Part shown: one piece after another, positions 23,560-33,278 of the stretch | Position numbering within the stretch: position 1 is the first letter of the stretch | How the letters are laid out: the number at the start of each line of letters is the position of its first letter | The notes under the pieces: generated by a model | Seen by the model: the letters and a program-made list of their open reading frames with translations, nothing else | The model's database searches: none | Told to the model about the DNA's origin: nothing | Assembly: GCA_018665025.1 (NCBI GenBank) | Contig: JABJED010000137.1 | Location: forward strand, 1-37,275 | Origin: Gammaproteobacteria bacterium | Lineage (GTDB): Bacteria > Pseudomonadota > Gammaproteobacteria > Pseudomonadales > Azotimanducaceae | Direction: 5' to 3' | DNA length: 37,275 nucleotides | Translations under genes and position numbers: made by a program

Positions 23560-24801
23560 GTGTCTAAACGAAGAGTCGTTGTGACCGGCATGGGGATGCT
23601 TACGCCACTAGGTGTTGATCTTGAATCTTCGTGGCAAGGGCTAACCGCTGGAAAGAGCGGCATCGCACCAATTCAAAGTTTTGATACCACCGATTACCCG
23701 GTTCGTTTTGGCGGTCATGTGCCTGAATTGGATATTTCTGAGTACCTGCCGCGAAAAGAAGCCCGCCGGATGGATGGTTTTATGCAGTATGGCCTGGTCG
23801 CTGGTATTCAGGCTATGCGAGATTCAGGTTTGGAAGTTACTGACGAAAACAGAGACAGAATTGGGGTCGCGGTCGGTTCAGGCATTGGCGGCATTGTCAC
23901 CATCGAGACCTGTCACGATGTGGTTAATAACCGCGGGCCCGCTAAAGTATCCCCATTTTTTGTACCCTCGTGCATTATCAATATGATCGCGGGTCACCTA
24001 TCGATTATGTACGGTCTACAGGGGCCAAATATTGCAATCACTACAGCCTGCACAACAGGTACACATAATATTGGTTTCGGGGCTCGACTCATCGCGGCAG
24101 GTGATGCCGATGCGATGGTGGTTGGTGGAGCGGAGAAATCGACGTCGCCAACTACGATGGCTGGTTTCGCGGCCATGCGAGCCTTATCGACACGTAATGA
24201 GGAACCTGAGCGCGCCAGCCGTCCCTGGGACAGGGACAGGGATGGGTTTGTGTTAAGTGATGCTTCTGCGGTGCTGGTGTTAGAAGAATATGAACAAGCA
24301 AAAACTCGAGGAGCCAGGATCTATTGCGAACTGGCAGGTTTCGGCATGAGTGCGGATGCCTCGCATATAACCTCTCCATCTGAAAATGGGCAGGGCGCTG
24401 CTCGATCAATGCAAAATGCGCTCAATGATGCCGAAATGCCGGCCAGTGAGATTGGCTATATCAACGCTCACGGCACGTCGACTCCGCTGGGTGATATTGC
24501 AGAAACCATGGCGATCAAGACGGTCATGGGTAGCGATGCCAATAATGTCGCGGTCAGCTCAACTAAATCCATGATTGGTCATGCGCTGGGTGCTGCAGGT
24601 TCGGTCGAGGCCGTTATCTGTGTTCTTGCACTTCGCGACCAGGTCGCACCACCAACCATTAATCTGGATAATCCGGACGAAGGGTGTGATCTCGATTACG
24701 TACCGCACCGGGCGAAGGAGATGCCGATCAGGGCGTCTTTATCGAATTCATTCGGGTTTGGCGGTACCAATGGAACCCTGATATTTAAGCAACTGGATTG
24801 A
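23560..24801 (+). CDS. fabF: 3-oxoacyl-ACP synthase II
   Basis: [58 protein letters not shown] start. Confidence 0.97.
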   Translation: MSKRRVVVTGMGMLTPLGVDLESSWQGLTAGKSGIAPIQSFDTTDYPVRFGGHVPELDISEYLPRKEARRMDGFMQYGLVAGIQAMRDSGLEVTDENRDRIGVAVGSGIGGIVTIETCHDVVNNRGPAKVSPFFVPSCIINMIAGHLSIMYGLQGPNIAITTACTTGTHNIGFGARLIAAGDADAMVVGGAEKSTSPTTMAGFAAMRALSTRNEEPERASRPWDRDRDGFVLSDASAVLVLEEYEQAKTRGARIYCELAGFGMSADASHITSPSENGQGAARSMQNALNDAEMPASEIGYINAHGTSTPLGDIAETMAIKTVMGSDANNVAVSSTKSMIGHALGAAGSVEAVICVLALRDQVAPPTINLDNPDEGCDLDYVPHRAKEMPIRASLSNSFGFGGTNGTLIFKQLD

Positions 24802-24810
24802 AACACAGTA

Positions 24811-25812
24811 ATGGCCGCTAATTTATTCAAGCTAGCGCTGGCAACTGCGCTGTCGCTGCTGCTCCTGTGCAGCCTGGTTGCGGTATATATCCTCAATCAG
24901 CTTTCAGTACCGGTTTCCGAGGACCGTGTCTTCACCATCGAACCCGGTAGTAATCTATCTGCCATTACAAAGCGCCTGACAAGAGATGACCTGCTACCGG
25001 TTAACAACATCGCATTTAAGGCGTTTGCCTTACTGACTCGTGATGCGGGCTCAATCCAGGCCGGCCAATACCAACTGAAAGCAGGAATGCCTAGTCAGGA
25101 TGTCCTGGCGCTTTTTCGCTCGGGGAAAGTAATCCGGTATCGCATTACTTTTCCTGAGGGGTTGCGCGTAAAGGAATGGCTGGCGAGACTTCAGGATGCC
25201 CCTTACCTTGATCTGAAAACTATTGGAATGACCAGAGAGGAACTGGGTCAGTCACTTGGGTTAACAACAGAACTCGAGGGTTCCCTGTTCCCGGATACGT
25301 ACCAGTACATCCTGGGCGACTCAGACCTGGACATTCTCCGATTAGCCGTTCGAAAAATGAAAGAAGTACTGGGTGACGAATGGAGTGGCCGAGCGATGAC
25401 GGTGATTTCAACTCCCTTTGATGCGTTGATCCTCGCATCTATGATAGAAAAAGAGACAGGATATGGTCCTGACCGGGAGAAGATCGCTTCAGTGTTTCAT
25501 AACCGACTCGACACAGGCATGAAGCTTCAATCAGATCCAACGGTAATCTTTGGCCTGGGCGCTGATTTTGACGGAGACCTTAAAAGATCTCACCTGAAGT
25601 CGGATACCCCCTACAATACCTACACAAGAACGGGTTTACCCCCTGGGCCGATTTGTTCCCCCGGGCGCGCCTCAATCAACGCTGCACTTGGCGGCTCAAG
25701 TCATCCATACTTCTATTTTGTCGCGATGGGTGACGGGAAAAGCCAGTTTTCAGTCAGTCTCGAAGAACACAATAGGGCCGTCAATCGGTACCAGAAAAAG
25801 CGGAAACAATGA
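24811..25812 (+). CDS. mltG: Endolytic murein transglycosylase
   Basis: 'LEGSLFPDTYQY', 'ASMIEKETG..REKIASVFHNRLDTGMKLQSDPTVIFGLG', 'YNTYTRTGLPPGPICSPG'. Confidence 0.96.
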   Translation: MAANLFKLALATALSLLLLCSLVAVYILNQLSVPVSEDRVFTIEPGSNLSAITKRLTRDDLLPVNNIAFKAFALLTRDAGSIQAGQYQLKAGMPSQDVLALFRSGKVIRYRITFPEGLRVKEWLARLQDAPYLDLKTIGMTREELGQSLGLTTELEGSLFPDTYQYILGDSDLDILRLAVRKMKEVLGDEWSGRAMTVISTPFDALILASMIEKETGYGPDREKIASVFHNRLDTGMKLQSDPTVIFGLGADFDGDLKRSHLKSDTPYNTYTRTGLPPGPICSPGRASINAALGGSSHPYFYFVAMGDGKSQFSVSLEEHNRAVNRYQKKRKQ

Positions 25813-26426
25813 CCACAGGAAAGTTCATTACACTTGAAGGCGTTGAAGGTGTTGGGAAATCGACCAACCTGGAGCTGATTTCAGGGTTTGTGAAATCAGG
25901 CGGATACGATGTGCTCGTCACCCGTGAGCCAGGAGGCACAACGCTGGGAGAAAGGGTTCGGGAAATCCTGCTTGATAAAGATGAACACGGGATGACGCCA
26001 ATGGCTGAATTACTTCTAATGTTTGCCGCAAGGGCACAGCATGTTGAAGAAGTAATAAAACCTGCTTTGGCCCGAGGTACCTGGGTTGTTTCTGACCGTT
26101 TTACGGATTCCTCGTATGCCTATCAGGGCGGAGGGAGGCAACTGGGTAACGACGCCGTGGCGGCACTTGAACATCAAGTACTCGGAGGCTTCGGGCCGGA
26201 TCTCGTCATTATTCTTGATCTCGATGTGCAGGCAGGACTGGAAAGGGCAAGCAAAGTGTCTGAAGCGGACAGATTTGAATCAGAGGAGAGGGCGTTTTTT
26301 GAGCGAGTAAGAGCGGCATTTGTCAGTCGTTCCAGTGAACCTGGATATCACCTGGTCGATGCTGCCCGTCCCCTCATCGATGTGCAGGCAGACATTACCA
26401 CTATCATAAAAGAACTATTCGAATGA
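25809..26426 (+). CDS. tmk: Thymidylate kinase
   Basis: FITLEGVEGVGKSTN, VTREPGGTTLGE, VVSDRFTDSSYAYQGGGR. Confidence 0.97.
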   Translation: MTTGKFITLEGVEGVGKSTNLELISGFVKSGGYDVLVTREPGGTTLGERVREILLDKDEHGMTPMAELLLMFAARAQHVEEVIKPALARGTWVVSDRFTDSSYAYQGGGRQLGNDAVAALEHQVLGGFGPDLVIILDLDVQAGLERASKVSEADRFESEERAFFERVRAAFVSRSSEPGYHLVDAARPLIDVQADITTIIKELFE

Positions 26427-27382
26427 TAGCCTCGCTGCCCTGGCAGGCTTCATCATGGCAGCGAGTCTGTGCCCAGATAGCCGATGGGAAAATGCCACAT
26501 GGAATTCTGCTCGCTGGGCCATCTGACTCAGGGAAGGCTAACTTTGCCGCTGGTTTAGGTGCTTACCTGTTATGTCGCGGACACGACAAACCGTGCGGTG
26601 AATGTCGCCAATGTAACCTCGTTGCGGCGGGTACACACCCGGACCTCCTGGAAGTAACGCTTGAAGACGCAAAGCAGATTCGTATTGAACAGATTAGAGA
26701 GCTCATTCACTGGGCGACCCAGACTTCTCAACAGGGTGGATACAAGGTTTGTATCATCAACCCTGCGGATAAGCTAAATGTCCAGTCTGCAAATGCGCTC
26801 TTAAAAGTTCTGGAAGAACCACCACCCAAGACGCTGATATGCCTGGTATCGGATCAACCTACGCGTTTACTGCCGACCTTGCGAAGTCGCTGTCAGCGGA
26901 TTGACCTGGGTTCACCTTCCCAACAGGAAGCCGTCGTATGGTTGCAGGGTCAAATGGATTCCTCTGCTGATGTTGAATTGCTATTGGGCATTGCCGGCGG
27001 TATGCCGCTCCGAGTGCTGAACTCTATTGATGAGGATTACCTAAAGCTAAGGCAAGAACTGGCTTCACACCTGGTCCCATTATCTGAGGGGGTCAGGTCT
27101 CCGATTCAGGTGGCTGCATTGATGGCCAAAGAAGAGGTGGGGCGTGTTCTTGAACTGCTCTATCAACTTGTTTCAGACTCGATCGCTTTCACGCTGTCTG
27201 GTGGCAAGGTGATTAAAAACAGGGATTTAAGTGAAACCATCGAGCAATACAGCAACCTGACATCTGTTGCGAACAGATACAAATTATTGGATCACATCAG
27301 CGAGGCCCAGGGCCAACTTAACGGAACTTCCAATCCAAATGGCCAGATGCTGCTGGAAGGGGTGTTTGTCAAAGCTGGTTAA
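26423..27382 (+). CDS. holB: DNA polymerase III subunit delta'
   Basis: HGILLAGPSDSGKANFA, CGECRQCNLVAAGTHPDL, NALLKVLEEPPPKTLICLVSDQPTRLLPTLRSRCQ. Confidence 0.94.
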   Translation: MIASLPWQASSWQRVCAQIADGKMPHGILLAGPSDSGKANFAAGLGAYLLCRGHDKPCGECRQCNLVAAGTHPDLLEVTLEDAKQIRIEQIRELIHWATQTSQQGGYKVCIINPADKLNVQSANALLKVLEEPPPKTLICLVSDQPTRLLPTLRSRCQRIDLGSPSQQEAVVWLQGQMDSSADVELLLGIAGGMPLRVLNSIDEDYLKLRQELASHLVPLSEGVRSPIQVAALMAKEEVGRVLELLYQLVSDSIAFTLSGGKVIKNRDLSETIEQYSNLTSVANRYKLLDHISEAQGQLNGTSNPNGQMLLEGVFVKAG

Positions 27383-27492
27383 GTCGTTGCGAACCACTAT
27401 TTCGTTCTGGTGATCTATTGTCATCATTCGCGGCTTGAAGATTAGAAACTCATAGGGCATGATCTCGAACATCACATTCCAGGTAAGTAGCT

Positions 27493-27849
27493 ATGGCGAA
27501 GCTAGCCCGGGGCGGCGGCAAGAAAACCATGATCGCCCTGACGATCAGGGACAAGGTCGTGCTACATAACTATTACATGCCATTTATCAAAAATGGTGGC
27601 TTGTTCATTGCGAACCGAACCGAATACGATCTGGAAGACGATGTCTTTATCCTGCTAAGCCTGATGGACGAATCCGAGAAGATTCCGGTAGCAGGCAAAG
27701 TCGTTTGGATAGCCAGGAAAGGGGTCAAGAGCCCACACATTCCGGGTGTCGGGATTCAGTTCAGCGACCCTGATAATATTGCGAAAGATAAGATCGAAAC
27801 CTACCTGGCGGGCAGCCTCAACTCCGTGAACGCAACAGCTACTATGTAG
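27493..27849 (+). CDS. pilZ: PilZ-domain protein
   Basis: Follows tmk-holB; 'MPFIKNGGLFIAN', 'VAGKVVWIARKG', 'GVGIQF' as in type IV pilus PilZ proteins. Confidence 0.88.
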   Translation: MAKLARGGGKKTMIALTIRDKVVLHNYYMPFIKNGGLFIANRTEYDLEDDVFILLSLMDESEKIPVAGKVVWIARKGVKSPHIPGVGIQFSDPDNIAKDKIETYLAGSLNSVNATATM

Positions 27850-27884
27850 CTTTGTTTTGTAGCTTTGTTTTGTAGCTCTTTTTG
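27845..27884. repeat. 13-bp tandem repeat (tgtagctttgttt) plus degenerate third copy overlapping the pilZ stop
   Basis: Perfect copies at 27845-27857 and 27858-27870, then tgtagctctttttg; T-rich TTAGCTTTT motifs continue to about 27910. Confidence 0.85.
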
Positions 27885-27955
27885 CTTAGCTTTTTTTTCT
27901 TAGCTTTTGGCTGCAGATTAGTCTGCTAAACCGCTTAACCAAAAAATAGCGCTAT

Positions 27956-28894
27956 TCAAGCGGCAGGATCATTCCTGTAGGTGAACCAGGTCGTTTCAAC
28001 CTGATGGTGAATTCTTGCAAGATCCAGCTGAACCTCATCAATAAACCAATGCAATTCACCGCTGGAGAATAAGTCGATCACATTTGAGTTTTTGATTCTT
28101 CGTTGAGCAAGATTAGTTGCTCGCTGTGGTTCGTCCGATAGTGGTAACTGCTCACAACATTCGGAGACCTCGTCCAGACAAAAGTCGACAGACCTTGGGA
28201 AGTGTTCATCCCGCAACAGGAAGTCTGCGACATCCTCTCCATTCACATGATCATCAACGTGCTGTCGATACATCTGGTAACCGGAGACTGACATTAGAAG
28301 GCTTGTCCAAAGTAACCGTTCATAATCTACAAGCTCGGTATGCTTTGGATTATTTAGATTGTAACAACCGATATCGAGTATACGCGTTGTCATATCTGCG
28401 CGCTCAAGCTTACGACCCAGTTTCATGAAGTTGAACGCCTGGGTTACGCTCATGCAACCTGTCAAATATCCGGTGAACTCATGACAACGACCGATGACTT
28501 CACCGAGAAACGCATCCCGTCCTTCGCGTTTGAGCGGTTTTTTCAGGTTGTTTTCTACAAAGTGGTGGAGTTTATTGATTTTTTCCCACGCTTCCCTGGG
28601 CATGATTTCACGGCTTGTCCGAGCATTTTCCCTGGCATTCTTCAGTGCGGTTCGGATAGACGATGTCTCACCCTGGGTCAGAAACTTGACGACGTTCTGT
28701 TCATTCTCCAGTTGATAAGTCTCGTGGAAGTTATCCTTGTCACCGGTAATGTCGATCAGGCTTGCCCAGACATGCTTTGAGTTAGGCAAGTCCAGTGCGA
28801 GGTTCGTATTAACTCTTAACAGAAGCGCGGTACTTTCCACGCGCTCCATATATCGGCCTATCCAGAACATCCTTTCTGCAACACGAGACAACAT
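27956..28894 (-). CDS. Alpha-E domain-containing protein (DUF403)
   Basis: MLSRVAERMFWIGRYMERVESTALLLRVNTNLALDLP; paired with a circularly permuted ATP-grasp gene. Confidence 0.92.
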   Translation of the reverse strand: MLSRVAERMFWIGRYMERVESTALLLRVNTNLALDLPNSKHVWASLIDITGDKDNFHETYQLENEQNVVKFLTQGETSSIRTALKNARENARTSREIMPREAWEKINKLHHFVENNLKKPLKREGRDAFLGEVIGRCHEFTGYLTGCMSVTQAFNFMKLGRKLERADMTTRILDIGCYNLNNPKHTELVDYERLLWTSLLMSVSGYQMYRQHVDDHVNGEDVADFLLRDEHFPRSVDFCLDEVSECCEQLPLSDEPQRATNLAQRRIKNSNVIDLFSSGELHWFIDEVQLDLARIHHQVETTWFTYRNDPAA

Positions 28895-30342
28895 TAGCGA
28901 GTTCTCCCCGGCAGGTCGATTATCCAGGTGTCCTTACTGCCACCGCCCTGCGAGGAATTCACAATCAGTGATCCTTTTACCAACGCTACCCGTGTTAGTC
29001 CTCCGGCAGTCACAAAGCTCCGGTCGCTCTGCAGGATGAAAGGCCTGAGATCTACATGCCGCGGTTCTATCGAGTTACCCGACAGGGTTGGCACAGTAGA
29101 GAGATTAATAATTGGCTGAGCGATGAAGTTTCTCGGGTTTGATTTGATCTGTCGGCGCATCTCTGACGTTCGGCGTTTGGTCTCTGTTGGGCCAATGTAC
29201 ATGCCATATCCGCCAGATTCATCAGCAGGTTTAACCACAAGGTTTTCCATGTTTTCCAGAACGTGTTTCATTTGTTGCTTGTCAGAACACATGTAGCTGG
29301 GCACGTTAGGCAGGATGGGATCTTCGTCGAGGTAGTACTTAATCATTGCGGGTACGTAGGTATAGACCACTTTGTCATCCGCAACGCCTGCTCCTGGCGC
29401 GTTGGCAAGGGCGACGTTACCTTTTCTCCACGCGCGCATCAGTCCTTTTACGCCGAGAATTGAGTCTTTGTGGAAGACTTCCGGGTCGAGAAATAAATCA
29501 TCAACTCGCCGGTAGATGACATCGACGCGACTGAGTCCCTCAACGGTTTTCATATAAACGCAATCGTCGTCGCCAACCACCAGGTCCCGGCCCTCCACCA
29601 GTTCAGCCCCCATGCGTTGGGCCAGGAAGGAATGCTCGAAATAGGCAGAGTTGAAGATGCCTGGAGTCAGTACGACCACCTCCGGCAGATCTTTGGGCCG
29701 CGGTGAAATAGAGCTCAAGGTATCCAGTAACTGGGCCGGGTAGTTGTCCATGGGTAGAATCGAGTATTTTTCAAATAGCTCTGGAAGAACCTTTTTGGAG
29801 ATATTCCTGTTTTCAAGCATGTAGGAAACCCCCGAAGGAACTCGCAGGTTGTCTTCAAGCACATAAACTGTGCCGTCGCTATCCCTGATGATGTCCGAGC
29901 CACAAACATGAGCCCAGACACCATGTGCCGGTTTCATCCCCTCACACATTGCCCGATAATTTTTTGAAGTTTTGAGAAGTTCTTCAGGTACCACTTTATC
30001 TTTAAGGATCTTGCGGTCGTTATAGACGTCATTGATAAAGGCATTAAGTGCACGAAGACGCTGAATGAGCCCCTTTTCTATGTGATCCCATTCTTTCCGC
30101 ATTATTGTTCGCGGGATGATATCGAATGGCCATTCCCGATCAATGTTCTGGCCTTCAGAGTAGATGGTGAAACTTATACCAAGAGACCTGATTGTAAGCT
30201 CGGCGTCGTGCCGCAGGGCGTTTAGTTCGGCCGGCGTTTTTGATTTGAGGAATTTACTGAGTTCGCCCAGCCCTGACCGAGCCTTTCCCGACGAGAACAA
30301 TTCATCATAGGTTTTATTATTGCCATAGCCGCGTATCTGCAT
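28894..30342 (-). CDS. Circularly permuted type 2 ATP-grasp protein (DUF404/407)
   Basis: 'RDSDGTVYVLEDNLRVPSGVSYMLENR', 'GVADDKVVYTYVPAMIKYYL', 'VVKPADESGGYGMYIGP'. Confidence 0.92.
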   Translation of the reverse strand: MQIRGYGNNKTYDELFSSGKARSGLGELSKFLKSKTPAELNALRHDAELTIRSLGISFTIYSEGQNIDREWPFDIIPRTIMRKEWDHIEKGLIQRLRALNAFINDVYNDRKILKDKVVPEELLKTSKNYRAMCEGMKPAHGVWAHVCGSDIIRDSDGTVYVLEDNLRVPSGVSYMLENRNISKKVLPELFEKYSILPMDNYPAQLLDTLSSISPRPKDLPEVVVLTPGIFNSAYFEHSFLAQRMGAELVEGRDLVVGDDDCVYMKTVEGLSRVDVIYRRVDDLFLDPEVFHKDSILGVKGLMRAWRKGNVALANAPGAGVADDKVVYTYVPAMIKYYLDEDPILPNVPSYMCSDKQQMKHVLENMENLVVKPADESGGYGMYIGPTETKRRTSEMRRQIKSNPRNFIAQPIINLSTVPTLSGNSIEPRHVDLRPFILQSDRSFVTAGGLTRVALVKGSLIVNSSQGGGSKDTWIIDLPGRTR

Positions 30343-30358
30343 CAGGTATGGGTACTCA

Positions 30359-30823
30359 TTACTTGAATTCTTCTTCCATGATTCTGTAATGGGTTTCGAT
30401 CATTCCCAGTTTTTTGTAGGTCTGTTGTGCTGTTGTGTTGTCTTTTTCGACATATAGTCTGATACCACACACGCCAGGCGCAGCGGAAGCAAGGCCCTTT
30501 ACATGCGAGTACATCGCAGTGAACACACCCTTCGCTCGATGTGAAGGTGCGACGAACACACTTTGAATCCACCAGAACAAACTATTGCGCCAGTCGCTCC
30601 ACTCGTATGTGATCGCCAGGCATCCGACGACTTCGCCCTGATCCAACGCCACCAGGTAGAACCCAAGGGAGCTATCGCGAAGGATTGCATTAATGCCAGG
30701 GTGAATTTTATCCCAGGGTAAATTCTTGCCTTCGGTCTCAATCGCCATCGCCTGATTGAACTCAGCAATAACTTCAGTGTGCTCCGAGCTTGCTTGTACT
30801 ACTTGTATATCCATTGCGCGCAT
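30359..30823 (-). CDS. GNAT-family N-acetyltransferase
   Basis: 'DQGEVVGCLAITYEWSDWRNSLFWWIQSVFVAPSHRAKGVFTAMYSHV' with 'GIRLYVEKDNTTAQQTYKKLGM'. Confidence 0.92.
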   Translation of the reverse strand: MRAMDIQVVQASSEHTEVIAEFNQAMAIETEGKNLPWDKIHPGINAILRDSSLGFYLVALDQGEVVGCLAITYEWSDWRNSLFWWIQSVFVAPSHRAKGVFTAMYSHVKGLASAAPGVCGIRLYVEKDNTTAQQTYKKLGMIETHYRIMEEEFK

Positions 30824-31471
30824 TATAAACAGATCAATCCATTATAGGCGGGTCAACATGGCCAAATGACCGATGTTCGTGCTTTTCTTTTTCGTATTCA
30901 GAGGGTCGGCATTGTACTTGTTGGTATTTCCAGTTGTCGATAAACGAAAGTTAACCGAGATTGCTGTGTTAACAAGCGTCATTAGCTTGTCAGGATTGTC
31001 AGTCATCAAATCAACCGGGTTGACCCCAAAGTCTCTAATCTCATCGCCGCTATTAGCGGTAATCTTACTTCAAGTTATGAAACACCTCTGAGGTGGCGCG
31101 GGAAGAGTGAGCTTTGACTTTGACGTGTGTTGAGTGATTGAAATACCTGCTGGCTATAACGGTAGCTTCGGCTCCTGAATCATCCCGGCAACCTCTGCAA
31201 CGAAATCGGTTTTCGCGCGCGGCCCGTTTGCGAAGCCAGAGGTTTTCTGCAGCAATACTGGTGGTCATGGTGATCTTCAACAGGCTAAAGGTAGAGGCGT
31301 TTATGATTTGGCTATACGGGGTCAACGGCCTGCTGATTTTGGCAGCGATGCCTGGTTGGCGTTACCCAACCGGGGTTCGATCTTTCTCCATCTGATCTGT
31401 AGGTCGATCATTCATGCTAACTCATCGATACAGTGCAAGAAAATACTTTAATAATATAATTTAAAACATTG

Positions 31472-31744
31472 TTATATATCATGATTATTCAAAATATATA
31501 GCGTGCGGCTGGCGATGTCAGCGTCCTTAAGGAAGCCAATAGCACTGATCAGGGGCTGCGGTGCATGCTCTTCCTCGAGTTCAATTTCCCATTTCTGGAG
31601 TTGGCTAAGCCGTTGTGACTGGGGAAGTGCCAGCAGCGTTAACAAATTCTGCCGAATGGTTTGATCTTCCAGAGCTGCCTGTATGAGGGCGACAAATTCT
31701 TTGTCCTTGCGTTTTCCGAAGAGGTTATTAAGAACATTTTGCAT
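31472..31744 (-). CDS. Hypothetical small protein (90 aa)
   Basis: Plausible coding composition (MQNVLNNLFGKRKDKEFVALIQAALEDQTIRQNLLTLLALPQSQRLSQLQKWEIELEEEH...); divergent from the molybdenum hydroxylase operon. Confidence 0.55.
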   Translation of the reverse strand: MQNVLNNLFGKRKDKEFVALIQAALEDQTIRQNLLTLLALPQSQRLSQLQKWEIELEEEHAPQPLISAIGFLKDADIASRTLYILNNHDI

Positions 31745-31922
31745 CGGCTTTCAGCTCATTGACCGAAATGAATTTTATGATTGTACAACACGGTCTGATG
31801 CCAGTTTGTCGTGGTGCGATCCGGCACCGCGTGGTATATATACGCTCCTTTATAACATCCGGCATAGCAACGGTCACGAAGCCTTGCTTGCCGTAGATTC
31901 GCGACGTTCAACAGGAGGAAAG

Positions 31923-32792
31923 ATGGTATCAGTCGTATATGAGGCACCTGATTCGATAGAGGGTGCAATTAGTCTTTTGGCCAATGCGGATATTCCCGCA
32001 AAGATACTAGCCGGCGGCACGGACCTAATTATCCAGACTAACGGGAGCACCGACGAATCCCGCTTGTTTGTAGATGTTAAGAGAATCGACGGTATGCTGG
32101 ATGCAAAGTTGTCGGCTGATGGGCTGGACCTGGGTCCTTCCATGAGCTGCGCAGAGTTTACCGCGCGAGATGACATCCGAAAGGTCTTTCCCGGGCTAGT
32201 GGAAGCCGCTTACCTGATTGGATCAACGCAGGTTCAGGGCAGGGCCAGTCTGGGGGGCAATTTATGCAATTCTTCTCCCGCCGCGGATACGGTTCCTGCG
32301 CTGGTAGTGAATGGCGCACAATGCGTGATCGCAGGACCGGGTGGTGAGCGGACGGTCGCCGCTGAAGAATTCATGACCGGCGTCGGTCGGAACTGCATGG
32401 AAAAGGGCGAGCTGCTCAAAATAATCCACCTGCCGACACCGGCGGCGAAGACTTCTGATGCCTATTTACGGTTTATCCCCAGAACTGAAATGGATATAGC
32501 GGTTGCAGGCGCGGGTGTAAGTGTGACGCTCGATGATACCGGCACTTGCACTGCTGCGCGAGTTGCGATTGGCGCTGTTGCGCCGACCGTACTGCTTGTC
32601 AGCGCAGCGGCAGATGCCCTGATCGGGACCAAGCTGGATGACGACGCATTGCAAGCAGCAGCAGCTGCTGCGAGTGCCGCGTCCAGCCCGATTACCGACA
32701 GAAGAGGCACTGCTGAATATAGAAGACAGATCGTTGGCGTATTGGTAAAACGCGCCGCAAGAATAGCCGCGACAAGAGCGAAGGGAAACTAG
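31923..32792 (+). CDS. FAD-binding subunit of a xanthine dehydrogenase/CO dehydrogenase-family molybdenum hydroxylase
   Basis: YEAPDSIEGAISLLANADIPAKILAGGTDLI, STQVQGRASLGGNLCNSSPAADTVPALV; ATG at 31923 preferred over the track start 31683. Confidence 0.93.
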   Translation: MVSVVYEAPDSIEGAISLLANADIPAKILAGGTDLIIQTNGSTDESRLFVDVKRIDGMLDAKLSADGLDLGPSMSCAEFTARDDIRKVFPGLVEAAYLIGSTQVQGRASLGGNLCNSSPAADTVPALVVNGAQCVIAGPGGERTVAAEEFMTGVGRNCMEKGELLKIIHLPTPAAKTSDAYLRFIPRTEMDIAVAGAGVSVTLDDTGTCTAARVAIGAVAPTVLLVSAAADALIGTKLDDDALQAAAAAASAASSPITDRRGTAEYRRQIVGVLVKRAARIAATRAKGN

Positions 32793-32796
32793 AAAA

Positions 32797-33276
32797 ATGG
32801 CAAAATCACACGTAACAACCAGTATCAATGGGCAACCGCAAGAATTTCTGTGCGAGCCCGGGGATACCTTGCTTGACGTACTACGTAATGACCTGAACCT
32901 GACGGGCACAAAGGAAGGCTGTGGCTCCGGCGATTGTGGTGCCTGTTCGGTGACCCTCAATGGCCGGCTTGTTTGTTCCTGTCTTGTGCTGGGTGTCGAA
33001 GTAGAAGGCGCTGAAGTTGGAACAATTGAGGGTGTAAGCACCGGTGATGGTCTGCACGTGATTCAGGAGAAGTTTCTCGAACACGCTGCGCTGCAGTGCG
33101 GCATATGCACACCGGGTTTAATCGTCAGTGCCAAAGCATTGCTTGAGGAGAACCCGAATCCCACCGAGGAGGAGGCCAGATACTATCTTGCAGGCAACCT
33201 TTGCCGGTGTACCGGTTATGACAAGATTATCAGGGCGGTGATGGATTCCGCTGAAACTTTGAGAGGAGTAGCCTGA
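32797..33276 (+). CDS. [2Fe-2S] subunit of the molybdenum hydroxylase
   Basis: GTKEGCGSGDCGACSVTLNGRLVCSCL and QCGICTPGLIVSAKALL...NLCRCTGYDKI. Confidence 0.96.
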   Translation: MAKSHVTTSINGQPQEFLCEPGDTLLDVLRNDLNLTGTKEGCGSGDCGACSVTLNGRLVCSCLVLGVEVEGAEVGTIEGVSTGDGLHVIQEKFLEHAALQCGICTPGLIVSAKALLEENPNPTEEEARYYLAGNLCRCTGYDKIIRAVMDSAETLRGVA

Positions 33277-33278
33277 TC

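Noticed and set aside
31340-31400. tRNA-like 3' segment (…ACCCAACCGGGGTTCGATC…)
   Set aside because: Has a GGTTCGA-like loop, but I cannot form a matching acceptor stem, D-arm or anticodon arm; not a supportable tRNA.
31683-31922. Extended N-terminus of the FAD-binding subunit from the ORF track
   Set aside because: The upstream 80 codons are unlike the family; ATG at 31923 after AGGAGG-like sequence (caggaggaaag) gives the conserved start.
32466-33041. 191-aa minus-strand ORF over the molybdenum hydroxylase subunits
   Set aside because: Antisense to strongly conserved FAD and [2Fe-2S] subunits; no recognisable family.
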